Source: Ruminococcaceae bacterium UBA6434
Lineage (GTDB): Bacteria > Bacillota > Clostridia > Oscillospirales > Acutalibacteraceae
Direction: 5' to 3'
Length of the DNA: 21,664 nucleotides
Assembly: GCA_002437245.1 (NCBI GenBank)
Contig: DJOQ01000014.1
Coordinates: 1-21,664 of the forward strand
Shown here: positions 1 through 4,846 of the stretch, piece by piece
How positions within the stretch are numbered: position 1 is the first letter of the stretch
Layout: each line of letters begins with the position of its first letter
Notes under the pieces: model-generated
Database searches by the model: none
Told to the model about the DNA's origin: nothing
The model's input: only the letters and a program-made list of their open reading frames with translations
Position numbers and translations under genes: made by a program

Positions 1-47
1 TTGAAATTCGGCGTCTTTGACGCCTGTTTCGTTATGCCTTTTTTTCG
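1..47 (+). ncRNA. Possible 3' end of a type II CRISPR tracrRNA (partial)
   Basis: A 6-bp perfect hairpin (GGCGTC, loop TTT, GACGCC at 10-24) is followed by TGTTTCGTTATGCC and seven T residues, so a plus-strand transcript would end near 47. From memory, the tail resembles small-Cas9 tracrRNAs of the S. thermophilus CRISPR1 type: a GAAAT lead-in, a hairpin, then TGTTTTCGTTAT. It lies 78 bases upstream of a type II-like repeat array on the same strand. The anti-repeat, which would prove the call, lies before the window. It could simply be a terminator of an unseen upstream gene. Confidence 0.35.
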
Positions 48-82
48 TCTTAAACTTTTTTCATCAGCCACTCTTTTTAGAC

Positions 83-110
83 TTGACTTTTAATAGTTAG
101 TCTTTCTTAT
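83..110 (+). promoter_or_regulatory. Candidate promoter for the CRISPR array
   Basis: TTGACT at 83-88 and TCTTAT at 105-110 are separated by 16 bases, which would start transcription about 8 bases before the first repeat. The -10 is weak (4 of 6). It supports, but does not prove, plus-strand transcription of the array. Confidence 0.3.
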
Positions 111-124
111 GTGAAGTAATCGCC

Positions 125-226
125 GTTTCAGTACCTTATGAAATTACACTACTCTCAAACGGTGCTATTTCTAATTACAGAAGAGGCAGGGTTTCAGTAC
201 CTTATGAAATTACACTACTCTCAAAC
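125..226 (+). CRISPR. One-spacer CRISPR array, type II-like repeat
   Basis: Two identical 36-bp repeats (125-160 and 191-226) flank one 30-bp spacer (161-190). The repeat begins GTTTCAGTACCTTATG and ends CTACTCTCAAAC. Repeat length 36, spacer length 30 and the GTTT...AAAC ends fit type II systems. In plus orientation the start GTTTCAGTAC resembles repeats of SaCas9/St1Cas9-type arrays (GTTTTAGTAC, GTTTTTGTAC). The next 12 bases (227-238) duplicate the repeat's last 12 bases. No cas gene is in the window. The spacer target cannot be read from this sequence. Confidence 0.85.
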
Positions 227-238
227 CTACTCTCAAAC
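227..238 (+). repeat. Tandem partial copy of the CRISPR repeat end
   Basis: CTACTCTCAAAC directly abuts the second full repeat and equals its last 12 bases. It may be a degenerate terminal repeat, a slippage product, or a leader-end anchor if the array is read on the minus strand. Confidence 0.7.
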
Positions 239-268
239 TTTTATTAAGAAGGGGGAAAACTTCTCAAT

Positions 269-346
269 TCAACTGATGATGTCTTTTATTTCCCGTCTAT
301 AAGGAAAAAACTCTGTAAAATGCCGAAAGTCATTTGTATAGCTCAT
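269..346 (-). CDS. Short 25-aa ORF behind a strong RBS, possibly a truncated element gene
   Basis: An ATG at 346 lies 10 bases after a full AAAGGAG (357-363 on the plus map). It encodes 25 residues beginning MSYTNDFRHFTEF and ending at a TGA at 269-271. It follows the 67-aa HTH gene on the same strand, and one of the two GTTTGG-N4-CCAAAC operators sits between them. I do not recognise the product. The RBS quality says something is or was translated here. The shortness, and the CRISPR array starting only about 30 bases beyond the stop, suggest an early-operon gene that lost its 3' part, or a genuine microprotein. No hydrophobic segment is visible. Confidence 0.4.
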   Translation of the reverse strand: MSYTNDFRHFTEFFPYRREIKDIIS

Positions 347-364
347 TTGCTTTTTTCTCCTTTG

Positions 365-380
365 GTTTGGATAGCCAAAC
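365..380. promoter_or_regulatory. Operator O1 (GTTTGG-ATAG-CCAAAC)
   Basis: A perfect 6+6 inverted repeat with a 4-base centre, identical in both arms to the site at 605-620. It lies between the HTH gene stop and the RBS of the 25-aa ORF, so a bound protein could control that downstream ORF. The likely ligand is one of the two HTH proteins of this module. Confidence 0.6.
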
Positions 381-383
381 TAT

Positions 384-587
384 TTAGCTAAAAAAATAAA
401 AGTGAAGTTTTGACACGGGAATTTGTAATATTGTTGACAGCTTTTCTATCTCTGTAATCTTGAAATCATTGAAGCCATTAAGCTTTCTTCCAAGAGTTAC
501 AGATGAGATACCCATTCTGTCCGCTACTTCCTGCTGAGTAAAACCACACTCTTTAATTTTGCCGAGGAGTTTGCTGTATTCTTTCAC
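384..587 (-). CDS. Small Cro-like HTH regulator (phage DUF739-like)
   Basis: A 67-aa DNA-binding protein that is essentially one XRE-type helix-turn-helix. The helices FTQQEVADRMGIS and SVTLGRKLNG (about residues 16-38) are followed by a typical IPVSKLHFYFF tail, as in phage DUF739/Cro-like proteins. The start is a GTG at 587 placed 8 bases after AGGAGG; longer in-frame extensions upstream run through the promoter and have no RBS. It is transcribed from a consensus promoter (630-658), with operator O2 just past the predicted start of transcription and O1 beyond its stop codon, which suggests autorepression. It diverges from the 115-aa repressor, the usual lysogeny-switch layout of prophages and integrative elements. 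Confidence 0.8.
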   Translation of the reverse strand: MKEYSKLLGKIKECGFTQQEVADRMGISSVTLGRKLNGFNDFKITEIEKLSTILQIPVSKLHFYFFS

Positions 588-604
588 TTTATTCACCTCC
601 TTAT

Positions 605-620
605 GTTTGGAAACCCAAAC
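605..620. promoter_or_regulatory. Operator O2 (GTTTGG-AAAC-CCAAAC)
   Basis: Perfect 6-bp inverted arms shared with O1. It lies immediately downstream of the -10 box of the minus promoter, so binding would block that promoter. An additional half-site GTTTGG is at 643-648, inside the promoter spacer. Confidence 0.65.
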
Positions 621-629
621 TTTACACTC

Positions 630-658
630 ATTATATATCCTTGTTTGGTAACTGTCAA
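630..658 (-). promoter_or_regulatory. Consensus promoter of the Cro-like gene
   Basis: On the minus strand, TTGACA (653-658), exactly 17 bases, then TATAAT (630-635): a perfect sigma-A match. Its -35 is embedded in a second palindrome, AACTGT-CA-ACAGTT (650-663), and a GTTTGG half-site lies in the spacer, so the promoter is probably strongly repressed in the quiescent state. Confidence 0.85.
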
Positions 659-686
659 CAGTTTTTTTGAATTTTAGTAAAAAAAG

Positions 687-715
687 TTTGCAAAATATAA
701 CTTTTATGTTATAAT
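687..715 (+). promoter_or_regulatory. Promoter of the repressor gene
   Basis: TTTGCA at 687-692, a 17-base spacer and TATAAT at 710-715, 24 bases before the repressor ATG. The weak -35 is typical of a repressor-maintenance promoter next to a strong divergent one. Confidence 0.65.
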
Positions 716-738
716 GTGTTAAGAAAGGAGAGGAAAAT

Positions 739-1086
739 ATGGCTATTCGAATAGAACCCGCTTCGGTAAGAATTAAAAAGGCTCTTGAAATCAATAATAT
801 GAAACAAGCAGAATTGAGCCGCCGTACAGGAATCGATAAAGGAACAATATCCTTATATATAAGTGGAAAATACGAGCCACGAAGCAATAAGACTGTGCTT
901 TTGGCTGAAGCTTTAGGAACATCTCCTGAATGGATAATGGGCTTTGATGTTCCGATGAGAAAAGAAAATTCCCCCACAGAGTTGACTGCAGGGGAAAGAG
1001 AGCTGCTTGAACTATTCAGGGGTCTTCCCGAGGACAAGCAGAAGATGGTTCTTGAGATGTTGAAGGCTGCTCTTTCAACGAAATAA
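739..1086 (+). CDS. XRE-family repressor of the integrative element, no protease domain
   Basis: A 115-aa protein with an N-terminal XRE helix-turn-helix (about residues 8-62: MKQAELSRRTGIDKGTISLY, then a SGKYEPRSNKTVLLAEALG segment) and a short charged helical tail ending EDKQKMVLEMLKAALSTK, probably for dimerisation. RBS AAAGGAG is 8 bases before the ATG. It is divergent from the Cro-like gene and probably binds the GTTTGG-N4-CCAAAC sites. There is no S24/LexA-type peptidase or ImmA-type partner nearby, so RecA-stimulated self-cleavage cannot be how it is inactivated. Its 3' end overlaps the convergent 51-aa SOS gene by 71 bases. Confidence 0.85.
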   Translation: MAIRIEPASVRIKKALEINNMKQAELSRRTGIDKGTISLYISGKYEPRSNKTVLLAEALGTSPEWIMGFDVPMRKENSPTELTAGERELLELFRGLPEDKQKMVLEMLKAALSTK

Positions 1087-1171
1087 TAATCTCAAGAGCC
1101 TTTATGAGAGCGTATTCTTTGTTAGGCGCAGAATGAATTATGTCTAATAATTCCTTTTCGTACAGTGTCAT
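1016..1171 (-). CDS. 51-aa LexA-controlled small protein, candidate antirepressor or toxin
   Basis: Starts at ATG 1171, 8 bases after AAAGGAG, and ends at TGA 1016-1018. It begins MTLYEKELLDIIHSAPNK, then an ALIKALEIIISL helix, and ends in a Ser/Pro-rich tail. From memory, similar short proteins starting YEKELLxxIR occur beside repressors in clostridial phages and integrative elements, with unknown function. It has a near-consensus promoter with a LexA box over the start of transcription, so DNA damage should induce it. It runs antisense into the repressor's 3' end. Its start-codon region is exactly complementary to the loop of the antisense RNA at 1695-1782. It is not membrane-like, so a classic pore-type toxin is unlikely; inactivating the neighbouring repressor is my preferred inference. 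Confidence 0.65.
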   Translation of the reverse strand: MTLYEKELLDIIHSAPNKEYALIKALEIIISLKEQPSTSQEPSSACPREDP

Positions 1172-1194
1172 TTTTACGCTCCTTTCAGAACATC

Positions 1195-1208
1195 AGAACA
1201 AATGTTCG
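1195..1208. promoter_or_regulatory. LexA (SOS) box
   Basis: AGAACAAATGTTCG differs from the Gram-positive LexA/DinR consensus CGAACRNRYGTTYG only at the first base. It lies just downstream of a good -10 box, overlapping the predicted start of transcription of the 51-aa gene, which is the normal repressing position. Confidence 0.75.
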
Positions 1209-1213
1209 ATTGA

Positions 1214-1242
1214 AGAATATCACAAGTTAATTTCTTTGTCAA
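1214..1242 (-). promoter_or_regulatory. SOS-controlled promoter of the 51-aa gene
   Basis: On the minus strand, TTGACA (1237-1242), a 17-base spacer and TATTCT (1214-1219). Transcription would begin near 1207, inside the LexA box. Just upstream, TAGTTCTA is tandemly repeated. Confidence 0.8.
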
Positions 1243-1321
1243 TAGTTCTATAGTTCTATGTACCAATAATGGGACTCAGGGCGTTAATGACATTTCTACA
1301 AGACAGAAAGGTTAGGATAAA

Positions 1322-1495
1322 ATGATAAATATCTATTGCGATGAGAGCTGTCATTTGGAACATGACAATTCAAATGTAATGGTTTTAGAAAAGAGAAAAG
1401 ACGAATTTTTCCTTATAACTGCGTATTGCGTTATTTATGATATAAAGAGAAATGAACTGAAGAAAAAGGCAGAAAAACAAAAACGCCAGCAATAA
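1322..1495 (+). pseudogene. Chimeric remnant: DUF3800 N-terminus joined to an unrelated C-terminal scrap
   Basis: A 57-codon ORF. Its first 22 residues (MINIYCDESCHLEHDNSNVM and VL) match the start of DUF3800 proteins, an RNase H-fold family with the conserved YCDES motif common on mobile elements. From residue 23 on (EKRKDEFFLITAYCVIYD...) it no longer follows that family and instead resembles the C-terminal LITAY segment seen in small phage-borne nuclease-like proteins (recall, low certainty). A deletion that joined the head of one gene to the tail of another would explain this. Only a weak RBS (AAAGG or TTAGGA) precedes it. It could still be translated, but is unlikely to keep either function. 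Confidence 0.5.
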
Positions 1496-1505
1496 ATTGC
1501 TGACG
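1486..1505 (+). terminator. Weak hairpin after the chimeric ORF
   Basis: CAGCAA-TAAA-TTGCTG spans the stop codon of the chimeric ORF and is followed only by GACGGTTTCTCC, without a real T-run. Termination is doubtful. Confidence 0.25.
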
Positions 1506-1694
1506 GTTTCTCCGTTCCTTCTACGCATGGCAGATGAACAATGCAAGATAAATACATCAATGTATCTCTTACGATTACATATTAGCATATAAAAAGGCAC
1601 AAGTTAAGCCCTAATGAAGCTATTGCAATCGTATTATATTATATGTAAATTTTATTATTATTTGATAATAAAACAACAAAATTTTTCTGAATAT
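1496..1694. other. Gene-free AT-rich stretch upstream of the integrase
   Basis: Between the chimeric ORF and the antisense RNA terminator I see no supported gene. It holds an AT-only hairpin (TTTTATTAT at 1650-1658 with ATAATAAAA at 1665-1673) and a possible weak plus-strand promoter (TTGCAA near 1623, TAAATT 17 bases on) that could serve the integrase. The hydrophobic minus-strand frame here is a by-product of lysine-rich coding on the other strand. Confidence 0.4.
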
Positions 1695-1723
1695 AAAAAA
1701 CGCTCCCTGTTCCAGCAGGGAGC
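1695..1723 (-). terminator. Intrinsic terminator of the antisense RNA
   Basis: On the minus strand, GCTCCCTG, loop CTGGAA, CAGGGAGC (1702-1723), then G and six T residues (1695-1700): a textbook terminator with no other minus-strand gene nearby to explain it. Confidence 0.85.
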
Positions 1724-1782
1724 TGCATTAAAAACAAGAGTACGAAAATGACACTGTACGAACTCACGCCGTTTTCAATGCT
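1695..1782 (-). ncRNA. Structured antisense RNA against the 51-aa gene
   Basis: About 88 nt, minus strand. It begins 6-7 bases after a TATAAT and ends in a perfect intrinsic terminator. Predicted folds: a 10-bp closing stem pairs 1772-1781 with 1725-1734 (one G-U); inside it a hairpin pairs 1759-1765 with 1738-1744 (6 of 7) and leaves a 14-base loop at 1745-1758; then comes the terminator hairpin. The loop and its flanks (1745-1762) give TTCGTACAGTGTCATTTT on the RNA, exactly the reverse complement of AAAATGACACTGTACGAA at the start codon of the 51-aa gene (1157-1174). Loop-presented anti-start sequence is the usual architecture of antisense RNAs. On the opposite strand the same segment forms a 15-codon ORF (1748-1795, MTLYEL...), probably a duplication relic. 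Confidence 0.65.
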
Positions 1783-1788
1783 ACATTT

Positions 1789-1817
1789 ATTATAGCATTG
1801 AAATCCATACTCCGCAA
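1789..1817 (-). promoter_or_regulatory. Promoter of the antisense RNA
   Basis: On the minus strand, TTGCGG (1812-1817), 17 bases, TATAAT (1789-1794). The -10 sits in the loop of a perfect 11-bp inverted repeat (1773-1783 with 1793-1803), a possible protein site shared with the 5' region of the integrase gene. Confidence 0.55.
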
Positions 1818-1851
1818 GTGTAATTTCCGTACACAGAAGGAGTGTTTTTTT

Positions 1852-2895
1852 ATGAAAAAAAGAAAAAATGGTTACTATGAGACACAAAAGACCTTTACGA
1901 TTGAAGGTAAGAAGATCCAACACACTTTTTATTACAAGACAAAAACAGAACTGTCCGAGAAGGAAAAAGCTTTCAAAGCAGAGCAGACAAGAATTGAAAA
2001 GCACTATTTTTCTGTTGTTGCTGAGGCGTGGAAAAATTCACATTGGGAAGAAATATCAGTCAATACTCGTATAAGCTATGTGCCTGCATATAACAGGGTG
2101 GTCAAACAGTTCGAAGACATTCCCGTTGCCGAGATTACTGCAATCGAAATTCAACAATTTATTGATAAGCTTGCAACGAAGCAATATGCAAAGCAGACGG
2201 TTAAGGTGCATAGGATTATTCTTAATCTCATATTCAAGTATGCGATGTTATATGGCTATATTCAGTTTAACCCTGTTGAGCCTACGAAAATTCCCCGACA
2301 GCTAAAGAAAAGCAAAAGGGAATTACCGTCAAATAAGGACATACAAAAGGTAATTGATAATGTTGATTCCGAGTTTGGCTTTTTCGCATTTTTCTTGTTA
2401 TTTACAGGGTGCCGTAAGGGAGAAGCTCTCGCTTTACAGCATAGAGACATCGATATACCGAATAGAAGAATTCATATTCATAAAACGATTGTGTACAGCG
2501 AACAAAATCAAAATACACCGATTGTTCAGCAATCGACTAAAACAGAAAGCGGCGACCGCTACATTTACATACCCGATATACTTTTAGAGAAGTTGCCGAG
2601 CGGAGATAAAAATAACTTTTTATTCGGCGGAGAAAAGCCTTATACGAAACAGCAATTCCGCAAAAGGTGGGAGAAGTATAAAAGTAATGCCGAAATTAAC
2701 TTTACACCGCATCAGCTTCGCCACGCTTATGCGACACTACTTTATGAGGCGAATGTTAAGCCGAAGGATGCACAACAGCTTATGGGACACTCTTCAATTC
2801 AAGTAACAAATGATATATATACGCACATCAGCCCAGAGAGAGTTACCCTTGTGTCAAAACAGCTTGACGAGCGTATTTCGCAGATATTACATTAA
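1852..2895 (+). CDS. int: Site-specific tyrosine recombinase (integrase) of the element
   Basis: A 347-aa phage/ICE-type integrase that catalyses recombination between element and chromosomal att sites. The N-terminal arm-binding part (about 1-50) is followed by a SAM-like core-binding domain (52-145) and the catalytic domain (155-345). Visible catalytic residues: Arg188 (TGCRKGEAL), Lys230 (STKTESGDR), His287 and Arg290 (HQLRHAYATLLYEA), His313 (LMGHSS) and the nucleophile Tyr323 (NDIYTH), so it should be active. The start at 1852 is chosen for AGAAGGAG 9 bases upstream; the longer frame from 1798 has none. It reads toward a tRNA-Lys 3' fragment about 50 bases past its stop, which marks its attachment site. 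No excisionase gene is visible beside it. Confidence 0.95.
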   Translation: MKKRKNGYYETQKTFTIEGKKIQHTFYYKTKTELSEKEKAFKAEQTRIEKHYFSVVAEAWKNSHWEEISVNTRISYVPAYNRVVKQFEDIPVAEITAIEIQQFIDKLATKQYAKQTVKVHRIILNLIFKYAMLYGYIQFNPVEPTKIPRQLKKSKRELPSNKDIQKVIDNVDSEFGFFAFFLLFTGCRKGEALALQHRDIDIPNRRIHIHKTIVYSEQNQNTPIVQQSTKTESGDRYIYIPDILLEKLPSGDKNNFLFGGEKPYTKQQFRKRWEKYKSNAEINFTPHQLRHAYATLLYEANVKPKDAQQLMGHSSIQVTNDIYTHISPERVTLVSKQLDERISQILH

Positions 2896-2945
2896 AAATG
2901 TCCGTACAAACTGTTGGAAGCCTTGATAATGCTTGTTTTTTATGC

Positions 2946-2992
2946 GACTTTTAATCAAGGTGTCCGGAGTTCGAATCTCCGATGGCTCACCA
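2946..2992 (+). repeat. Attachment site: 3' half of tRNA-Lys(TTT) with CCA
   Basis: The sequence runs from the anticodon loop (GACTTTTAATCA), through the variable loop and T arm (CGGAG-TTCGAAT-CTCCG at 2965-2981), to the acceptor 3' strand ATGGCTC, discriminator A and CCA (2990-2992). It matches the 3' half of clostridial tRNA-Lys. The acceptor 5' strand and D arm are absent, so this is the copy displaced by integration; the intact gene should lie at the far end of the element, left of this window. Confidence 0.85.
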
Positions 2993-3047
2993 AACATAAA
3001 ACCCTTAAAAAGCTTGATGTTATAGGCTTTTTAAGGGTTTTATGTTT
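2992..3047 (+). terminator. Long hairpin terminator of the original tRNA-Lys gene
   Basis: A perfect 22-bp stem (2992-3013 with 3026-3047) and 12-base loop begin at the final A of CCA; A-rich and T-rich ends make it bidirectional. It marks the resumption of host sequence after the att site. Confidence 0.8.
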
Positions 3048-3116
3048 TGCCTTTTTACTTTTTATGAAATGCAAAGCGCCGAAAACGGACAAAATGTCCA
3101 TACAAAAGACCGTATA

Positions 3117-3158
3117 AAAAAGCAAACAGCGAAGAGTGTTTTTGCTGCTTGCTTTTTT
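3117..3158. terminator. Bidirectional terminator between tRNA remnant and ABC-F gene
   Basis: A 14-bp stem with one mismatch (3117-3130 with 3144-3157) flanked by A5 and T6 runs. It lies just past the minus-strand ABC-F stop, so it probably ends that transcript and blocks read-through from the left. Confidence 0.75.
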
Positions 3159-3166
3159 GCATATCG

Positions 3167-4771
3167 TTATTTTTTATCGCTTTGCTCCGATATTTTTTCA
3201 ACGTATTCGTCAAAGGTAATCGCTTCGTCAAAGAAGTGACCGGGTGTTACATCGATTATACGGTCGGCAACCGTCTCCACAAACTGATGGTCATGCGATG
3301 TGAATAGTATTGTTTCGGGATATTTGATAAGTCCGTCGTTTAATGAGGCGATGGATTCAAGGTCAAGGTGGTTTGTCGGCTCGTCAAGCAAAAGTACATT
3401 TGCGCCCGAAAGCATCATTTTGCAGAGCATACATCTTACACGCTCTCCGCCGGAGAGTACGTTTGCTTTTTTTGTTGCTTCTTCTCCCGAGAACATCATT
3501 CTGCCGAGCCAGCTCCTTATATCGGCTTCAAAAACAAGGTTTGAGTAGTTTCTGACCCAGTCTATAAGCGAATCGTCACAGCCGTCAAAATATGCCGAGT
3601 TGTCCGTCGGCAAATAACTGCGTGATGTGGTTACGCCCCATTTGAAAGTGCCTTCGTCGGGCTCGATTTCTTCCATCAGTATTTTAAAAAGTGTGGTCTT
3701 TGCAAGCGGGTCGCTGCCGACAAAAGCCACTTTTTGCCTCGGCAGTATGGTAAAGCTTACGTTGTCGAGCACTTTTCTGTCGCCTATCGTCTTTGAAATT
3801 CCCGTTACGGTCAGCACCTCGTTGCCTACTTTGCGGTCGGGCTTAAAATCAACATACGGAAAACGCCTTGACGATACGGGTATATCTTCAACCTTAATGC
3901 TGTCAAGGAGCTTTTTTCGGCTTGTCGCCTGTTTTGACTTTGAAGCGTTTGCACTGAAACGAGATATGAAATCCTGAAGTTCTTTGATTTTTGCTTCTGC
4001 CTTTTTGTTTTGTTCGCGCATCTGCCGTTGTGCCATCTGCGTATATTCATACCAGAAATCGTAATTTCCCACATACATGGTGACTTTCTTGTAGTCAATA
4101 TCCACCGTGTGGGTGCAAACCTTGTTTAAAAAGTGGCGATCGTGCGATACCACTATAACGGTAGAGTCGAGGTCTATGAGGAAATCCTCAAGCCAGGCTA
4201 TGGCCTCAAGGTCGAGGTGGTTTGTGGGCTCGTCCATAAGAAGTATGTCCGGATTGCCGAAAAGAGCCTGTGCAAGCAGTACCTTTACCTTTTGGTCGCC
4301 CGTAAGCTCGCTCATTTTAAGATGGTGTAAATCGTTAGTTATGCCGAGACCGTTGAGGAGTATCTCGGCGTCGCTCTCGGCGCTCCAGCCGTCCATTTCT
4401 GCGAACTGCTCTTCGAGTTCGCACAGCCTCATACCGTCCTCGTCCGTCATCTCTGCCTTGCTATATAAGACCTCTTTTTCGTCCATTATTTCGCAGAGCT
4501 TGGGGTTGCCGAGCAAAACGGTGCGTATAACATCGTATTCGTCATAAGCGAAGTGATCCTGCTTAAGAACCGAAAGGCGCTCGCCTGGGGTACGGATAAC
4601 CTCTCCCTTTGTAGGCTCGATTTCGCCCGAAAGAATTTTTAAAAATGTGGATTTGCCGGCACCGTTTGCGCCGATAAGCCCGTAGCAGTTTCCGCTTGTG
4701 AATTTCACGTCAGCGTGTTCAAAAAGCGTTCTGCCGCCGTACTGTAAACCTACATTTACTGCTTCTAACAT
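3167..4771 (-). CDS. ABC-F family ATPase (YbiT-like, ribosome-associated)
   Basis: A soluble 534-aa protein with two ABC domains and no membrane part; ABC-F proteins bind the ribosomal E site and act in translation or antibiotic protection. Domain 1: Walker A GANGAGKST (34-42), signature LTGDQ (about 156), Walker B ILLMDEPTNHLD (about 176), H-loop SHDRH (about 209). A charged linker (about 235-296) separates them. Domain 2: degenerate Walker A GSDPLAKTT (about 352), signature LSGGE (439), Walker B LLLDEPTNHLD (460), SHDHQ (492). The altered second P-loop and first signature are, to my knowledge, usual in the YbiT-like Firmicutes branch. I start at ATG 4771; the GTG four codons earlier lies inside the RBS AGGTG. 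A terminator-like hairpin sits 30 bases upstream. Confidence 0.9.
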   Translation of the reverse strand: MLEAVNVGLQYGGRTLFEHADVKFTSGNCYGLIGANGAGKSTFLKILSGEIEPTKGEVIRTPGERLSVLKQDHFAYDEYDVIRTVLLGNPKLCEIMDEKEVLYSKAEMTDEDGMRLCELEEQFAEMDGWSAESDAEILLNGLGITNDLHHLKMSELTGDQKVKVLLAQALFGNPDILLMDEPTNHLDLEAIAWLEDFLIDLDSTVIVVSHDRHFLNKVCTHTVDIDYKKVTMYVGNYDFWYEYTQMAQRQMREQNKKAEAKIKELQDFISRFSANASKSKQATSRKKLLDSIKVEDIPVSSRRFPYVDFKPDRKVGNEVLTVTGISKTIGDRKVLDNVSFTILPRQKVAFVGSDPLAKTTLFKILMEEIEPDEGTFKWGVTTSRSYLPTDNSAYFDGCDDSLIDWVRNYSNLVFEADIRSWLGRMMFSGEEATKKANVLSGGERVRCMLCKMMLSGANVLLLDEPTNHLDLESIASLNDGLIKYPETILFTSHDHQFVETVADRIIDVTPGHFFDEAITFDEYVEKISEQSDKK

Positions 4772-4800
4772 CTTTTGTTTCACCTCATATATTACTCAAA

Positions 4801-4839
4801 AACCGCCTTTGCGGCACACATAACAGCCGCAAGGCGGTT
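4801..4839 (-). terminator. Terminator or attenuator before the ABC-F gene
   Basis: AACCGCCTTTGCGGC (4801-4815) pairs with GCCGCAAGGCGGTT (4826-4839), one bulged T. On the minus strand it is followed by TTTTTGAG and, 30 bases on, the ABC-F start. It terminates the sugar transferase transcript; no promoter fits between it and ABC-F, so ABC-F may depend on read-through. Confidence 0.75.
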
Positions 4840-4846
4840 CTTTATT

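Larger units (their letters stand above)
269..2992. mobile_element. Right part of a tRNA-Lys-integrated element or prophage remnant
   Basis: A phage-type regulator switch, SOS-controlled small gene, gene scrap and integrase, ended by a duplicated 3' half of tRNA-Lys. The stretch is visibly more AT-rich than the genes to its right. No structural, replication or transfer genes are present, and the other attachment site lies outside the window or has been lost. The left limit is set only at the last ORF of the regulator operon; whether the CRISPR array belongs to the element is open. Confidence 0.65.

Noticed and set aside
588..1037. Longer N-terminal extension of the Cro-like protein
   Set aside because: It would cross the consensus promoter and run antisense to the repressor gene; the GTG at 587 has a perfect RBS.
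1385..1600. Hydrophobic 71-aa minus-strand frame that looks like a type I toxin
   Set aside because: It is antisense to the Lys-rich chimeric ORF, which explains the Leu/Phe-rich translation; it has no RBS and starts at a GTG without promoter.
1798..1851. Eighteen-residue N-terminal extension of the integrase
   Set aside because: Starts at a TTG with no RBS inside the inverted repeat; AGAAGGAG clearly selects 1852.
2914..2992. Intact tRNA-Lys gene
   Set aside because: Only the anticodon loop to CCA half is present; the acceptor 5' strand and D arm are missing, so it is an attachment-site remnant.
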